Part shown: positions 36,704-46,789 of the stretch, piece after piece
Layout: each line of letters begins with the position of its first letter
How positions within the stretch are numbered: position 1 is the first letter of the stretch
NCBI RefSeq assembly: GCF_014873485.1
Contig: NZ_JADBDT010000001.1
Coordinates: forward strand, 2,790,001-2,854,000
Reading direction: 5' to 3'
DNA: 64,000 nt
From: Sphingopyxis sp. OAS728
GTDB lineage: Bacteria > Pseudomonadota > Alphaproteobacteria > Sphingomonadales > Sphingomonadaceae
The notes under the pieces: model-generated
Seen by the model: the letters and a program-made list of their open reading frames with translations, nothing else
What the model was told of the DNA's origin: nothing
Databases searched by the model: none
Translations under genes and position numbers: made by a program

Positions 36704-36833
36704 TTGCTGGACAAAACGATTTGGCGAACCGTTTTATCCGTCGATTTTTCAGAGAGTGAGATTGGCCGCCGCCATGCGCGACGAACCGGATCAGACCCTC
36801 TCCCTTGGAAATATTTTCTCGTTGACCGATTGG

Positions 36834-36847
36834 GGTAACCGGTGTCA
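36834..36847. promoter_or_regulatory. LacI-type operator (pectate lyase side)
   Basis: GGTAACCGGTGTCA, exact consensus, 57 bases upstream of the pectate lyase ATG. The two operators in this divergent gap are 144 bases apart (centre to centre), close enough for looping by a tetrameric or paired LacI repressor. Confidence 0.8.
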
Positions 36848-36903
36848 GAAAGATTGCGGATTGCGACGAACATGTCAATACCCCAATGACGAGGAGAGAC
36901 GGG

Positions 36904-38277
36904 ATGCCCAAAAAGCCTTGGATAACTGCGCTTTTTCTGGCCCTTAGCTTGTCATCGGGTTCAGCGATGGCGGCAGACATGGCGGCACTCGCCTTCCCTG
37001 GCGCGGTTGGTCCGGCGGCGCAGACTCCGGGTGGACGCGGCGGCCAGATACTGCGCGTGACCACGCTCGCACCCGATGGCCCGGGGTCGCTGAAGGCAGC
37101 AATCGAGACGCCGGGGCCGCGCATCATCGTGTTCGAGGTCGGCGGCGTGATCGACATGGGCCGCACGACAATCGAGATCAAACATCCGTTTCTGACGATC
37201 GCCGGCCAGACCGCGCCGGGGCCCGGCATCACGCTTATCCGTACGGGGATCGACGTAAAGACGCACGACGTCGTTATGCGCCACCTGCGCATCTACACCG
37301 GCGTCGACGGCCAGCCGAAGCGCAGCGGTTGGGAGGCCGACACTTTCTCGACCGTCGCGGCGCATAATGTCATCATCGACCATTGTACTTTGATGTGGGG
37401 GATCGACGAGAATATGTCGGCGTCGGGGCCGCGATTCACCGGAAAAACGGTTGAAGACTGGCGCAAGGGCACGAGCCACAACATCACCTTTTCGAACAAT
37501 CTGGCGGCCGAAGGGCTGGCCGACGCCAGTCATCCGAAGGGCGAGCATAGCAAGGGATCGCTGATCCACGACAATGCGACCGGCATCGTCTTTTACCGCA
37601 ACGTCTGGGCGCATAATGTCGAGCGCAATCCGCTGATCAAGGGTGGCGGGCAGGCGCTGATGATCAACAACCTGATCTATAATCCGCAGCATCGCGCCGT
37701 GCATTACAACCTGATGAACCTCGAATGGGTCGGGCACGATTATGTGACGGGGCAGATCACCGCGATCGGCAATGTCATGCGCGGCGGCAACGACACCGAC
37801 AAAAATCTGCCCTTCCTGATGCTCGGCGGCGACGGCGACCTCGAATATTATGGCAAGGACAATCTGCATGTCGACCGGCATGGTGAACCGCTTCCCGAAG
37901 TCGGTCGCTATGGCGAGACACAGGCGAAGCTGATCCGGACCAAGGCACCGCTCGCGCCGGTGAGCGGCTACAATATCCTGCCGGTGCGCGATGTCGAAAC
38001 ATCGGTGCTGTCGACCGCCGGCGCGCGGCCCTGGGCGCGCGACGGCGAAGAGATTCGTGTCCTCTTCTTCGTCGCCGAGGGGCGCGGCGAGGTGATCGAC
38101 GACGAAAAGGAAGTGAGCGGCTATCCCAAGGTCAAGGAGGTCCGCGCGCCTTTTGTCGCGGCCGAATGGGATCTTGCGACGATGGAACCGAAATCGGGCA
38201 GCTATCCGGGCCAGACCGCGCCGTTGCCGCAGGAAAATCTGTCGGCGCGCGACCGCGCGTCACGGACGGCGAACTGA
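36904..38277 (+). CDS. Secreted pectate lyase, PL1-like (457 aa)
   Basis: Signal peptide MPKKPWITALFLALSLSS...AMA, then a right-handed beta-helix: GAVGPAAQTPGGRGGQ, GSLKAAIETPGPRIIVFEVGG, LTIAGQTAPGPGITL, RHLRIYTGVD and DHCTLMWGIDENMSA. The TIAGQTAPG and IIDHCTLMW blocks are typical of PL1-type lyases, and the Asp/Asn in the latter suit calcium binding. Cleaves polygalacturonate by beta-elimination, giving unsaturated ends that need KduI/KduD. AGGAGA precedes ATG 36904. First gene of a plus-strand unit with cupin and esterase. Confidence 0.9.
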   Translation: MPKKPWITALFLALSLSSGSAMAADMAALAFPGAVGPAAQTPGGRGGQILRVTTLAPDGPGSLKAAIETPGPRIIVFEVGGVIDMGRTTIEIKHPFLTIAGQTAPGPGITLIRTGIDVKTHDVVMRHLRIYTGVDGQPKRSGWEADTFSTVAAHNVIIDHCTLMWGIDENMSASGPRFTGKTVEDWRKGTSHNITFSNNLAAEGLADASHPKGEHSKGSLIHDNATGIVFYRNVWAHNVERNPLIKGGGQALMINNLIYNPQHRAVHYNLMNLEWVGHDYVTGQITAIGNVMRGGNDTDKNLPFLMLGGDGDLEYYGKDNLHVDRHGEPLPEVGRYGETQAKLIRTKAPLAPVSGYNILPVRDVETSVLSTAGARPWARDGEEIRVLFFVAEGRGEVIDDEKEVSGYPKVKEVRAPFVAAEWDLATMEPKSGSYPGQTAPLPQENLSARDRASRTAN

Positions 38278-38279
38278 CG

Positions 38280-38681
38280 ATGAGCGTGCTGCTGGCACTG
38301 TTGCTCGCGGGTGGCGCCGCGCCCGCGATGGTCGTGATCGACGAGGCCGCGACGGTGCGCGAGGAAGCCCCGCCGCACGGTGCAATCGGCATGTCGACCG
38401 CTTACCGGATCAGCGACAGCGTCCCGGCACCGCGCAGCTTCGAGTTCCGCAAACGCGCGCTGCATGTCGGCGCCGCGATCGGCGTGCACCCGATCGACCA
38501 TGACGAGATTTATTATGTCCTGTCGGGCACCGGGATCGTTCATTCGGACGGCGAGGAAAAGGCGCTGAAGGCCGGGACCGCCGCATGGCTGTACAAGGGC
38601 GCCAAGGTCGGCATCCGGCAGACGGGGGACGAACCGCTGGTGTTGATCATCGCCTATCCGAACAAGGCGCCCGCGCCATGA
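38280..38681 (+). CDS. Secreted cupin-domain protein (133 aa)
   Basis: Short hydrophobic N-terminus (MSVLLALLLAGGAAPAM) suggests export. A single cupin barrel follows: VGVHP-like IGVHPIDHDEIYYVLSGTG with His/Asp/Glu positions for a metal, and KAGTAAWLYKGAKVGI as the second motif. Starts 2 bases after the lyase stop and overlaps the esterase start (ATGA). KdgF is a cupin of pectin breakdown, but that protein is cytoplasmic with a different metal motif, so I do not assign it. Possibly a sugar-acid isomerase/mutarotase in the periplasm. Confidence 0.8.
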   Translation: MSVLLALLLAGGAAPAMVVIDEAATVREEAPPHGAIGMSTAYRISDSVPAPRSFEFRKRALHVGAAIGVHPIDHDEIYYVLSGTGIVHSDGEEKALKAGTAAWLYKGAKVGIRQTGDEPLVLIIAYPNKAPAP

Positions 38682-39645
38682 CGCTGGGCCGGCGCGCGCT
38701 GCTGTCGGCAAGCCTTGCGCTACCCTTTGCGAGCGCGGCGGCGAAAGAGGCATGGACACGGCCCGCAGGTCTCGCGCCCGACGCAAGCATCGCGCTCTGG
38801 CCCGAAGGCCACATCAAGCCCCCGCCCGGCCTTGTCGAACGGGTCGTCCAGCGTAGCGACGATCCGAACGCCAGCGACCGGATGCTGGAGAAGATCACGC
38901 GCCCGCGGCTCGACATCTTCCGTCCGGCTAAACCCAACGGCGCCGCCGTCATCCTCGCGCCCGGTGGCGGCTATCGCTACGTCGTGATCGACAAGGAAGG
39001 CTATGAGCTTGCGCGCTGGCTGAAAGAGCGCGGCGTGACCGTCTATGTCCTTTTCTACCGACTGCCCGGCGATGGCTGGGCAAACGGCGCCGACGTGCCG
39101 CTCGCCGATGCCCAGCGTGCGGTTCGGCTGGTGCGCAGTCGCGCGGGCAGCGATGGCATCGATCCGGCGCGCGTCGCCTTCGGCGGCTTTTCGGCGGGCG
39201 GGCAGGTGGCGACGAGCCTGCTCACGCGCTTCGATGCCAGGGTCTACGATCCGGTCGATGCCTTCGATGCGCTGCCCGCGCGGCCCGATGCGCTCGCGGC
39301 CGTCTATCCCGTCGTGTCGATGGACCCGGCAATCGCGCATGCGGTGAGTCGCGAAAAATTGATCGGCGCCCACCCCGACGCTGCGCGCGAGAGACTTTAT
39401 TCGCCCGAACGCAATGTCCGGGCCGACCAGCCGCCGCTGTGGCTGCTCCACGCCGAGGACGACGGCGTCGTGAAGGTCGAGAACAGCGTGCGGTTACGCG
39501 AGGCGACGCGCGCCGTCGGGGCGTCGGTCGAGGCTCATTTCTTCGAACGCGGGGAACATGGCTTCGGCCTGCTGAAGACGGCAGGGCTGCCGGTTGCGAT
39601 CTGGCCCGAGCTGCTGTGGAACTGGCTCGGCGCGCACAAGATCGT

Positions 39646-39649
<4 letters not shown>
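38678..39649 (+). CDS. Exported alpha/beta hydrolase, probable sugar-ester esterase (323 aa)
   Basis: N-terminus MTLGRRALLSASLALPFASA resembles a Tat or Sec signal. Alpha/beta-hydrolase core: ILAPGGGYRYVVIDKEGY (oxyanion HGGG-like loop), nucleophile in GGFSAGGQVAT, Asp in LLHAEDDGVV and His in ERGEHGFG. The BD-FAE/acetylxylan-esterase-like branch commonly deacetylates plant polysaccharides (known). Removal of acetyl groups from pectin is the likely role here (inference). Overlaps the cupin stop and, at its own end, the convergent carboxylesterase stop (CTAG). Confidence 0.86.
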
Positions 39650-41157
<1,508 letters not shown>

Positions 41158-41158
41158 G

Positions 41159-42172
41159 TCAGCGCCGGACATCCAGCCCGCCACCGTGGAACGCATCGAT
41201 GTCGGCCTGACCGAAGCGGCTCGCATCGCCCGGGAGCGAATGTTTGAGACAAGTCAGCGCAAGGCCGCTTTCCGCCATCGCTCGGGCGCCGCCGCCAGCC
41301 AGATGCGCATGGAGCACGCCCGCCGCGAAGGCGTCGCCTGCCCCGATCCGGTCGACGATGCCGGTGACGTCGATCTCGGGGGTTTGGTAGCCGCTGTCGC
41401 GCAGATCGACCCGCGCCGCGATGCGGTGATGGTCGGCGGTGACGGTGTGCCGCGCGGTCGAGGCGATCAGCTTCAGGTCAGGGAAGGCCGCAAAGCCCGC
41501 CTCGGCCGCCTCGCGCCGCCGGTCCTCGCCCTCGCCACTGAATTCCTGTCCCAGCACCAGCGACAGGTCGCGGTGGTTGCCGAACAATATGTCGGAGCTG
41601 CCGATCAGTTCGGACAGGACCGCCCGCGGATCGCTATCCCACGCTTCCCACAGCATCGCGCGATAGTTTCCGTCGAAGCTGACGGGGACGCCGAGCCGCT
41701 TCGCCGCGCGCGCCGCGGCCAGCGCGGCGTCGGCCGAGCGTGGCCCGAGCGCGGGCGTGATGCCCGACAGATGGAGCAGCCCTGCGCCTGCCAACAGTCG
41801 ATCGAAGTCATAATCGGTGGGCCCGGTTGCGGCGAAGCTCGATCCGGCGCGGTCGTATACGATTTCCGATGCGCGCAGCCCAGCACCGACGCTCAGAAAA
41901 TAGAGCCCCATCCGTCCCGGATGAGGCGTGACGGCGGTGCAATCGACGCCTGCGCCGCGTACCGCCGCCACAGCTCCGCGACCCAGAGCATTCGAAGGAA
42001 TGGAGCTGACCATCGCGCAATCATGGCCAAGATGCGCGAGACCGATCGCGACATTCGCCTCGGCGCCGCCGACATGGAGCGACAGAGCCGGCGACTGCAT
42101 CAGCAGCTCGTTGCCCGGCGCGGTCAGGCGGATCAGCAGTTCGCCGAAAAAGACAAGGCGGCCTTCGGTCAT
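41159..42172 (-). CDS. kdgK: 2-keto-3-deoxygluconate kinase (337 aa)
   Basis: PfkB-family kinase making KDPG from KDG, the point where the saturated and unsaturated galacturonate branches meet. N-terminal GELLIRLTAPGNELL and HVGGAEANVAIGLA are typical of KdgK; the catalytic Asp lies in IVDRIGAGDAFAAGVLHA. No KDPG aldolase gene is in the window, so the last cleavage is encoded elsewhere. A small GC-rich hairpin lies between this gene and kduD. Confidence 0.95.
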   Translation of the reverse strand: MTEGRLVFFGELLIRLTAPGNELLMQSPALSLHVGGAEANVAIGLAHLGHDCAMVSSIPSNALGRGAVAAVRGAGVDCTAVTPHPGRMGLYFLSVGAGLRASEIVYDRAGSSFAATGPTDYDFDRLLAGAGLLHLSGITPALGPRSADAALAAARAAKRLGVPVSFDGNYRAMLWEAWDSDPRAVLSELIGSSDILFGNHRDLSLVLGQEFSGEGEDRRREAAEAGFAAFPDLKLIASTARHTVTADHHRIAARVDLRDSGYQTPEIDVTGIVDRIGAGDAFAAGVLHAHLAGGGARAMAESGLALTCLKHSLPGDASRFGQADIDAFHGGGLDVRR

Positions 42173-42176
42173 CTCA

Positions 42177-42204
42177 CTCCCCGCTTACCCCGCGTCGCGG
42201 GGAG
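42177..42204 (-). promoter_or_regulatory. Hairpin between kduD and kdgK
   Basis: CTCCCCGC/GCGGGGAG, with an alternative inner pairing CCCCGCG-T-CGCGGGG. No T-run. Could stabilise the kduI-kduD part of the message or modulate kdgK translation. Confidence 0.4.
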
Positions 42205-42217
42205 CAATCCGTTGTTT

Positions 42218-42973
42218 TTATCGTGCGAGCCAGCCGCCGTCGACGGCGAGAATATGACCCTGCACATAGTCCGACGCGCTCGACGCAAGGAACACCGCAG
42301 CGCCGCCGATGTCGCTCGGATCGCCCCAGCGGCCCGCCGGGATACGCTCCATGATCTGGCGGTTGCGCGTCTCGTCACCCTGTAGCGCGGCGGTGTTGTT
42401 CGTCGCGATATAGCCCGGCGCGATCGCGTTGACCTGCACGCCCTTCGCCGCCCATTCGTTCGCGAGCAGCTTGGTGAGCCCGCCGACGCCCGATTTCGAC
42501 GCGGTGTAGCTCGGCACGCGAATGCCGCCCTGAAAGGTCAGCATCGAGGCGATGTTGATGATCTTGCCCGATCCGCGCGCGATCATATGGCGCCCGACGC
42601 CCTGGCAGAGGAAGAAGAGCGTCTTCAGATTGGTGTCCATCACCGCGTCCCAATCGGCCTCGGTGAAATCGACCGCGTCGGCGCGGCGGATGATCCCCGC
42701 ATTGTTGACGAGGATATCGATACGCCCGAACTCGGCGAGCACCGCGTCGACGAGCGGCTGCACCGCGCCGACGCTCGACAGGTCCGCCGCGAAATTCTCG
42801 GCCTTGCGGCCGAGCGCGCGCACCTTGCCGACCGTCTCGTCGGCGGGGGAGCGGCCTGCTGCGGCGATGTCGGCACCGGCTTCGGCCAGCGCGAGCGCGA
42901 TCCCCTGCCCGATGCCGGTGTTGGCGCCCGTGACGAGCGCGACCTTGCCCGAAAGATCGAAGAGGCCCGCCAT
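42218..42973 (-). CDS. kduD: 2-dehydro-3-deoxy-D-gluconate 5-dehydrogenase (251 aa)
   Basis: SDR that reduces 2,5-diketo-3-deoxygluconate to KDG in the unsaturated galacturonate branch. TGANTGIGQGIALALAEAG at residues ~16-34, NNAGIIRR, and catalytic Tyr-Lys in VPSYTASKSGVGGLTK. NAIAPGYIATNNTAAL is typical of KduD. The ATG overlaps the kduI stop by one base (TAATG), so both are translated together. Length matches the family. Confidence 0.95.
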   Translation of the reverse strand: MAGLFDLSGKVALVTGANTGIGQGIALALAEAGADIAAAGRSPADETVGKVRALGRKAENFAADLSSVGAVQPLVDAVLAEFGRIDILVNNAGIIRRADAVDFTEADWDAVMDTNLKTLFFLCQGVGRHMIARGSGKIINIASMLTFQGGIRVPSYTASKSGVGGLTKLLANEWAAKGVQVNAIAPGYIATNNTAALQGDETRNRQIMERIPAGRWGDPSDIGGAAVFLASSASDYVQGHILAVDGGWLAR

Positions 42974-43815
42974 TACGACAGCTGACAGATGTCGAGGACG
43001 TTCATGTCGGTATAGTCCTGATTCTCGCCCGCCATCGCCCAGATGAAGGCATAGGATTTGGTCCCCGCGCCCATATGGATCGACCAGGGCGGCGAGATCA
43101 CCGCTTCCTCATTCTGCATGACGATGTGACGCGTGGCCTCGCCCTCGCCCATGAAATGCATCACGCGGTCGGTGTCGACATTGTCGAGCTCGAAATAGAA
43201 ATAAATCTCGCTGCGGCGCTCGTGGATGTGCGGGGGCATCGTGTTCCAGACGCTGCCTTCCTTGAGCACGGTCAGCCCCATGACGAGTTGCGCGCTGTCG
43301 CATACGCCGGGGATGACGAGCTGGTAGATGGTGCGCTCGTTCGATTCGGCGAGGCTACCGCGGTCGAGCGCATTGGCATCCGCGATGCCGAGCTTGCGCG
43401 TCGTGAACGCCTTGTGCGCGGGGCACGACGCCAGATAGTAGCGCGCGCCTTTGCCTGCGAATTCGACGTCCTTCGCGCCCATCGTCACATAGAGGCAATC
43501 CTTGTTGCCGAGCGTGAAGCTTTCGCCGTCGACGGTGACGGTGCCTTCCACCGCCGAGACGTTGACGATCGCAAGTTCGCGGCGTTCGAGGAACGGATGC
43601 CCCGCGGCCGACGGCGGCTCGCTCTGCGCGGGCAGCTTGACCGGCGCCGCCCCGACGGCGACCCCACCGATTACGAAGCGGTCGGCATGGGTGTAGTTGA
43701 GGACGCACTCGCCTTCACGAAACAGGTTCTGGATCAGGTAACGATCGCGCAGTTCGGCGTTCGACACCTCCTCCATCATGACGGGATGGGTGGCGTAATA
43801 GGTCTTGGAAAACAT
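42973..43815 (-). CDS. kduI: 5-keto-4-deoxyuronate isomerase (280 aa)
   Basis: Isomerises 4-deoxy-L-threo-5-hexosulose uronate, the product of pectate lyase action, to 2,5-diketo-3-deoxygluconate. Double cupin. Zinc ligands are visible in [17 protein letters not shown] (His, His, Glu) and the later [19 protein letters not shown] (His). N-terminal [19 protein letters not shown] is characteristic. First gene of its unit, 50 bases from the operator at 43868. Confidence 0.96.
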   Translation of the reverse strand: MFSKTYYATHPVMMEEVSNAELRDRYLIQNLFREGECVLNYTHADRFVIGGVAVGAAPVKLPAQSEPPSAAGHPFLERRELAIVNVSAVEGTVTVDGESFTLGNKDCLYVTMGAKDVEFAGKGARYYLASCPAHKAFTTRKLGIADANALDRGSLAESNERTIYQLVIPGVCDSAQLVMGLTVLKEGSVWNTMPPHIHERRSEIYFYFELDNVDTDRVMHFMGEGEATRHIVMQNEEAVISPPWSIHMGAGTKSYAFIWAMAGENQDYTDMNVLDICQLS

Positions 43816-43867
43816 GGGATCGCATCCTCGCTCGATATTTCTGGCTTGCTGCCTTGCTAGTTTTGAT

Positions 43868-43881
43868 GGTAACCGGTGTCA
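43868..43881. promoter_or_regulatory. LacI-type operator in the kduI/lacI gap
   Basis: GGTAACCGGTGTCA, exact consensus, between the divergent kduI operon and the LacI regulator gene. It indicates control of kduI-kduD-kdgK and autoregulation. On the minus strand it overlaps a possible TTGACA -35 box. Confidence 0.8.
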
Positions 43882-43986
43882 AGAGGTGTTGGCACCCCCG
43901 CCGGGCGGTTGATTTTACGCTTTCGAGCGCCCATCAGCATTAGAAAGCGCGAGCCGGGCCAGGGGCTTGCAGGGGAAAGACAGAAT

Positions 43987-45036
43987 ATGGCGGCACAGAA
44001 TAAGGGGCCGGGGGGCAAGCAACCGACGATCAACGACGTCGCGGCGCTTGCGGGGGTTTCGAAAAAGACCGTGAGCCGGGTGATCAATCGCTCGGAGTTT
44101 CTGACCGACAAGACGCGCGCTGCGGTCGAAAAGGCGATCGAACAGCTCGGCTTCGTCCCCAATCCACAGGCGCGTGCGCTCGCCTTTCGCCGCAATTTCC
44201 TGATTGCCTTGCTCCACGACAATCCGAACGCCCAGACGGTGCTCAATTTCCAGCGCGGCGTGCTCGACGCGATCAGGGACAGCGACCTCGCGCTGCTCGT
44301 CCGCCCGGTCGACCGCGCGTCGGACGCGATGCTCGACGATGTACGCACCTTCCTGGAAAAGCAGCGCCCGATCGGCGCGCTGCTGCTGCCCCCGATTTCC
44401 GAAAATGACGACCTTGCTGCGCTCTGCGAGAATCTCGGCGTGCGCTATGTCCGCATCGGGTCGGCGCCACTCGACGATGCGAAACATTGTATTTCGTCGA
44501 ACGATCGCGAGGTCGTGGCCGAAGCGGTGCGCCGGTTGATCGCGCTCGGCCATCGCCGCATTGGCTTCGTGCGCGGCCCGATCGGTTTCCGCTCGGCCGC
44601 CGAGCGCGAAGAGGGTTTCCGCGAGGCGCTCGCCGAGGCCGGGCTCGATCTTCCAGCCGAACTCTATGCGCCGGGCAACTACCGCTACACCGCCGGGATC
44701 GAGGCCGGCGAAGCCCTGCTGTCACTGCCCGCTCCGCCGACCGCGGTCTTCTGCTCGAACGACGAGATGGCAGCGGGGCTGATGAGCGTCGCGCACGGCA
44801 AAGGGATCAAGGTTCCTGGCGAGCTTTCGATCATCGGTTTCGACGACAGCCCGACCGCGACGCATATCTGGCCCGCGCTCAGCACGGTGCGCTGGCCGAT
44901 CCACGAGATGGGCATCCGCGCCGCGCAGACGCTGGTGCCCGATTTCCTCGCGCCGGGAACCAAGGTCGCCGAAGACGCTGTCCTCGCCTCGACCTTCATC
45001 GAGCGCCAATCGGTCGCGCCGCCTTCGAGGAGCTGA
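43987..45036 (+). CDS. LacI family transcriptional regulator of the pectin locus (349 aa)
   Basis: N-terminal LacI helix-turn-helix and hinge at residues ~13-60: TINDVAALAGVSKKTVSRVI then LGFVPNPQARALA. A periplasmic-binding-protein-like effector domain follows with GLMSVAHGKGIKVPGELSI and GFDDSPTATHIWPALSTVRWP. Start at ATG 43987 with GGGGAAAG ahead; an earlier in-frame start would run through the promoter. It is the only regulator within the locus, and the five CCGG-centred operators suit a LacI protein. KDG or a galacturonide is a likely inducer (inference). Confidence 0.93.
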   Translation: MAAQNKGPGGKQPTINDVAALAGVSKKTVSRVINRSEFLTDKTRAAVEKAIEQLGFVPNPQARALAFRRNFLIALLHDNPNAQTVLNFQRGVLDAIRDSDLALLVRPVDRASDAMLDDVRTFLEKQRPIGALLLPPISENDDLAALCENLGVRYVRIGSAPLDDAKHCISSNDREVVAEAVRRLIALGHRRIGFVRGPIGFRSAAEREEGFREALAEAGLDLPAELYAPGNYRYTAGIEAGEALLSLPAPPTAVFCSNDEMAAGLMSVAHGKGIKVPGELSIIGFDDSPTATHIWPALSTVRWPIHEMGIRAAQTLVPDFLAPGTKVAEDAVLASTFIERQSVAPPSRS

Positions 45037-45039
45037 AGA

Positions 45040-46719
45040 TCAGCGGCGCCGGCGCGCGAGCTGATATTCGTAGAGCGACGGCACGGCGTCGACCGCCTGC
45101 CCCGTTCCCTCGATATAGGGCGCAGGCTTGTAGCTGACGCTGATCTTGCGGTTCGCGTGGAGGCCGACGATCCGCTCGCCGGGGCCTTCGAGCCCGCTCG
45201 TGATCGCGACCGTCGCATCGGCGGGTACGCTTTCAGGCATTACCAGCTTCGCGTTCCACAGCGTGTTGTAGAGGCCGTGCCCCGGCTTCCAATAGGGTGC
45301 GCCGCCGCCGACCCACAGCTGATATTGCCACGCGCCCTTCACCAGCTTCGGGTCGACATGCATCTCGATCGCATCGAACAGATTCTGGTGGTTCGACCCG
45401 CTATGCTGGTCGATGATCGCATCGCGGCCCACGACCGAGCGCAGGAAGACCGAGCGCGTCGAGCGCGTGTTGATGCTGACCGGATGGACGACGGGGTTCT
45501 CGACCTTCAAATCCTTGACCAGCACATTGTGCACCGCGCCGACATGCACCGAATAATGGGCACTGCGGTCGCCCGTCGTCGTGATGTCGGCGATCGTCAG
45601 GCTCGCGGCATTGTCGGTGAGGATGCCGCTGTCCGCGCGGTCGATCGTCAGCTTTCGGGCCCAGCCGTCGAACACGCCGGTCATGTAGATGCCGTTATAG
45701 CCCTGTTCGAGATGATGGCCGAACGCCGGCGCCTCGGGGAATTGCAGCCGCAGATTCTGGATGCCGACGTTCGAGAGATGCTTCCAGTCGGCCACCACCG
45801 CGGGCTGGTCGGCGCGTATATCGTGGAGCAGCGGATCGCCGAGCGTCACCGTCTTGCCGCGCACCGCCACGACGCGCGTCGCCTGCGCGACCACCGGCCG
45901 GTTCGGGAAGGTCCAGTGGTGCGACCCGATCGGAAGGTCGGTGTCGCCATAGAGCGATTTCAAAATCTGGCTCTTCGGCCCGTCGACCGAAAACCATTGC
46001 AGCTGCACGACGTCGCCGACCTTGAGCTTTGCCGCATTGTCGACGGTCAGCGTGCGGCCGAACTGCTTGCCCGATATGGCGTTGGCGAGCACCGGATCGC
46101 GGACATCCTTTGTCCCGTCGTAGGAAACCGGGCGGCTGCCCTCGGGCGCGACATAGATCATCCCGCCCGACCAGGTATATTCGGTGAACAGATAGTCGAT
46201 ATTATGCTCGGGCTCGACCTGCTGTTTCTTTTCACGCACCAGATATTCGCGCAGCTCGTCATAATCGTGGCTTTTGTCGATGAGCTTCAGTGGGCGCGGA
46301 AACCACAGCTCGCTGCCCCCCGGCCCGTTTCCTGCGCCGTCGAGGATGATGTCGCTGCGCGTGATACGGAGCACCTCGGTGATCTGCGTGCGCCCCTTGG
46401 GGAAACGCAGCGTCACCCTGCCCTTCACCGCATTGGCCGCGGCGAGTGCGCGCAGCACCGCCTTCGTATCGTCGAGGCCATCGTCGGGAATCGCGCCGTG
46501 CGCGGTCACGTCGATGATGGTGCCCGCATCGGCAGGGATCGGTGCGAGGCCGAAGCCATAGCCGGCATAGCTGAAATCGGGCAGCGGGTTCGCCGCTGCC
46601 GTCGCCGGGTCTACAAGGATTTTGGGCAATTTCGCGGGCTGCGCCTGAGCCGGGAGAATGAGCGCCGCGCCGAGCGCCAGAACCGAAACAAGGCGCGCGC
46701 GCCGATCACCCGAAATCAT
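45040..46719 (-). CDS. Secreted right-handed beta-helix protein, pectate-lyase-superfamily-like (559 aa)
   Basis: Signal peptide LVSVLALGAALILPAQAQ. Residues ~60-130 carry IIDVTAHGAIPDDGLDDTKA and LRFPKGRTQITEVLRI, the entry turn of pectate-lyase-3/GH28-like helices. The middle has a non-helical insert (VKVGDVVQLQW-like barrel), then further helix rungs (LSNVGIQNLRLQFP, RKLTIDRADSGILTDNAA). C-terminal IDQHSGSNHQNLFDAIEMHV resembles a DUF4955-like end. Catalytic residues cannot be named with confidence. Follows TonB receptor 2 by 70 bases; likely a pectin-active lyase or hydrolase. Confidence 0.75.
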   Translation of the reverse strand: MISGDRRARLVSVLALGAALILPAQAQPAKLPKILVDPATAAANPLPDFSYAGYGFGLAPIPADAGTIIDVTAHGAIPDDGLDDTKAVLRALAAANAVKGRVTLRFPKGRTQITEVLRITRSDIILDGAGNGPGGSELWFPRPLKLIDKSHDYDELREYLVREKKQQVEPEHNIDYLFTEYTWSGGMIYVAPEGSRPVSYDGTKDVRDPVLANAISGKQFGRTLTVDNAAKLKVGDVVQLQWFSVDGPKSQILKSLYGDTDLPIGSHHWTFPNRPVVAQATRVVAVRGKTVTLGDPLLHDIRADQPAVVADWKHLSNVGIQNLRLQFPEAPAFGHHLEQGYNGIYMTGVFDGWARKLTIDRADSGILTDNAASLTIADITTTGDRSAHYSVHVGAVHNVLVKDLKVENPVVHPVSINTRSTRSVFLRSVVGRDAIIDQHSGSNHQNLFDAIEMHVDPKLVKGAWQYQLWVGGGAPYWKPGHGLYNTLWNAKLVMPESVPADATVAITSGLEGPGERIVGLHANRKISVSYKPAPYIEGTGQAVDAVPSLYEYQLARRRR

Positions 46720-46789
46720 AATCCGATACACTCCCTGCGGCCCGGTGGCATGGCGGCGCGCGACCTGCGCCGCCATGCCGGGGACCTCT

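Noticed and set aside
32692..36759. 1355-residue plus-strand open frame
   Set aside because: Antisense to the GH43 and TonB receptor 1 genes; no domain or start signal. Shadow of codon bias.
38280..38681. Naming the cupin kdgF
   Set aside because: Signal-like N-terminus and metal motif differ from KdgF; only the context agrees.
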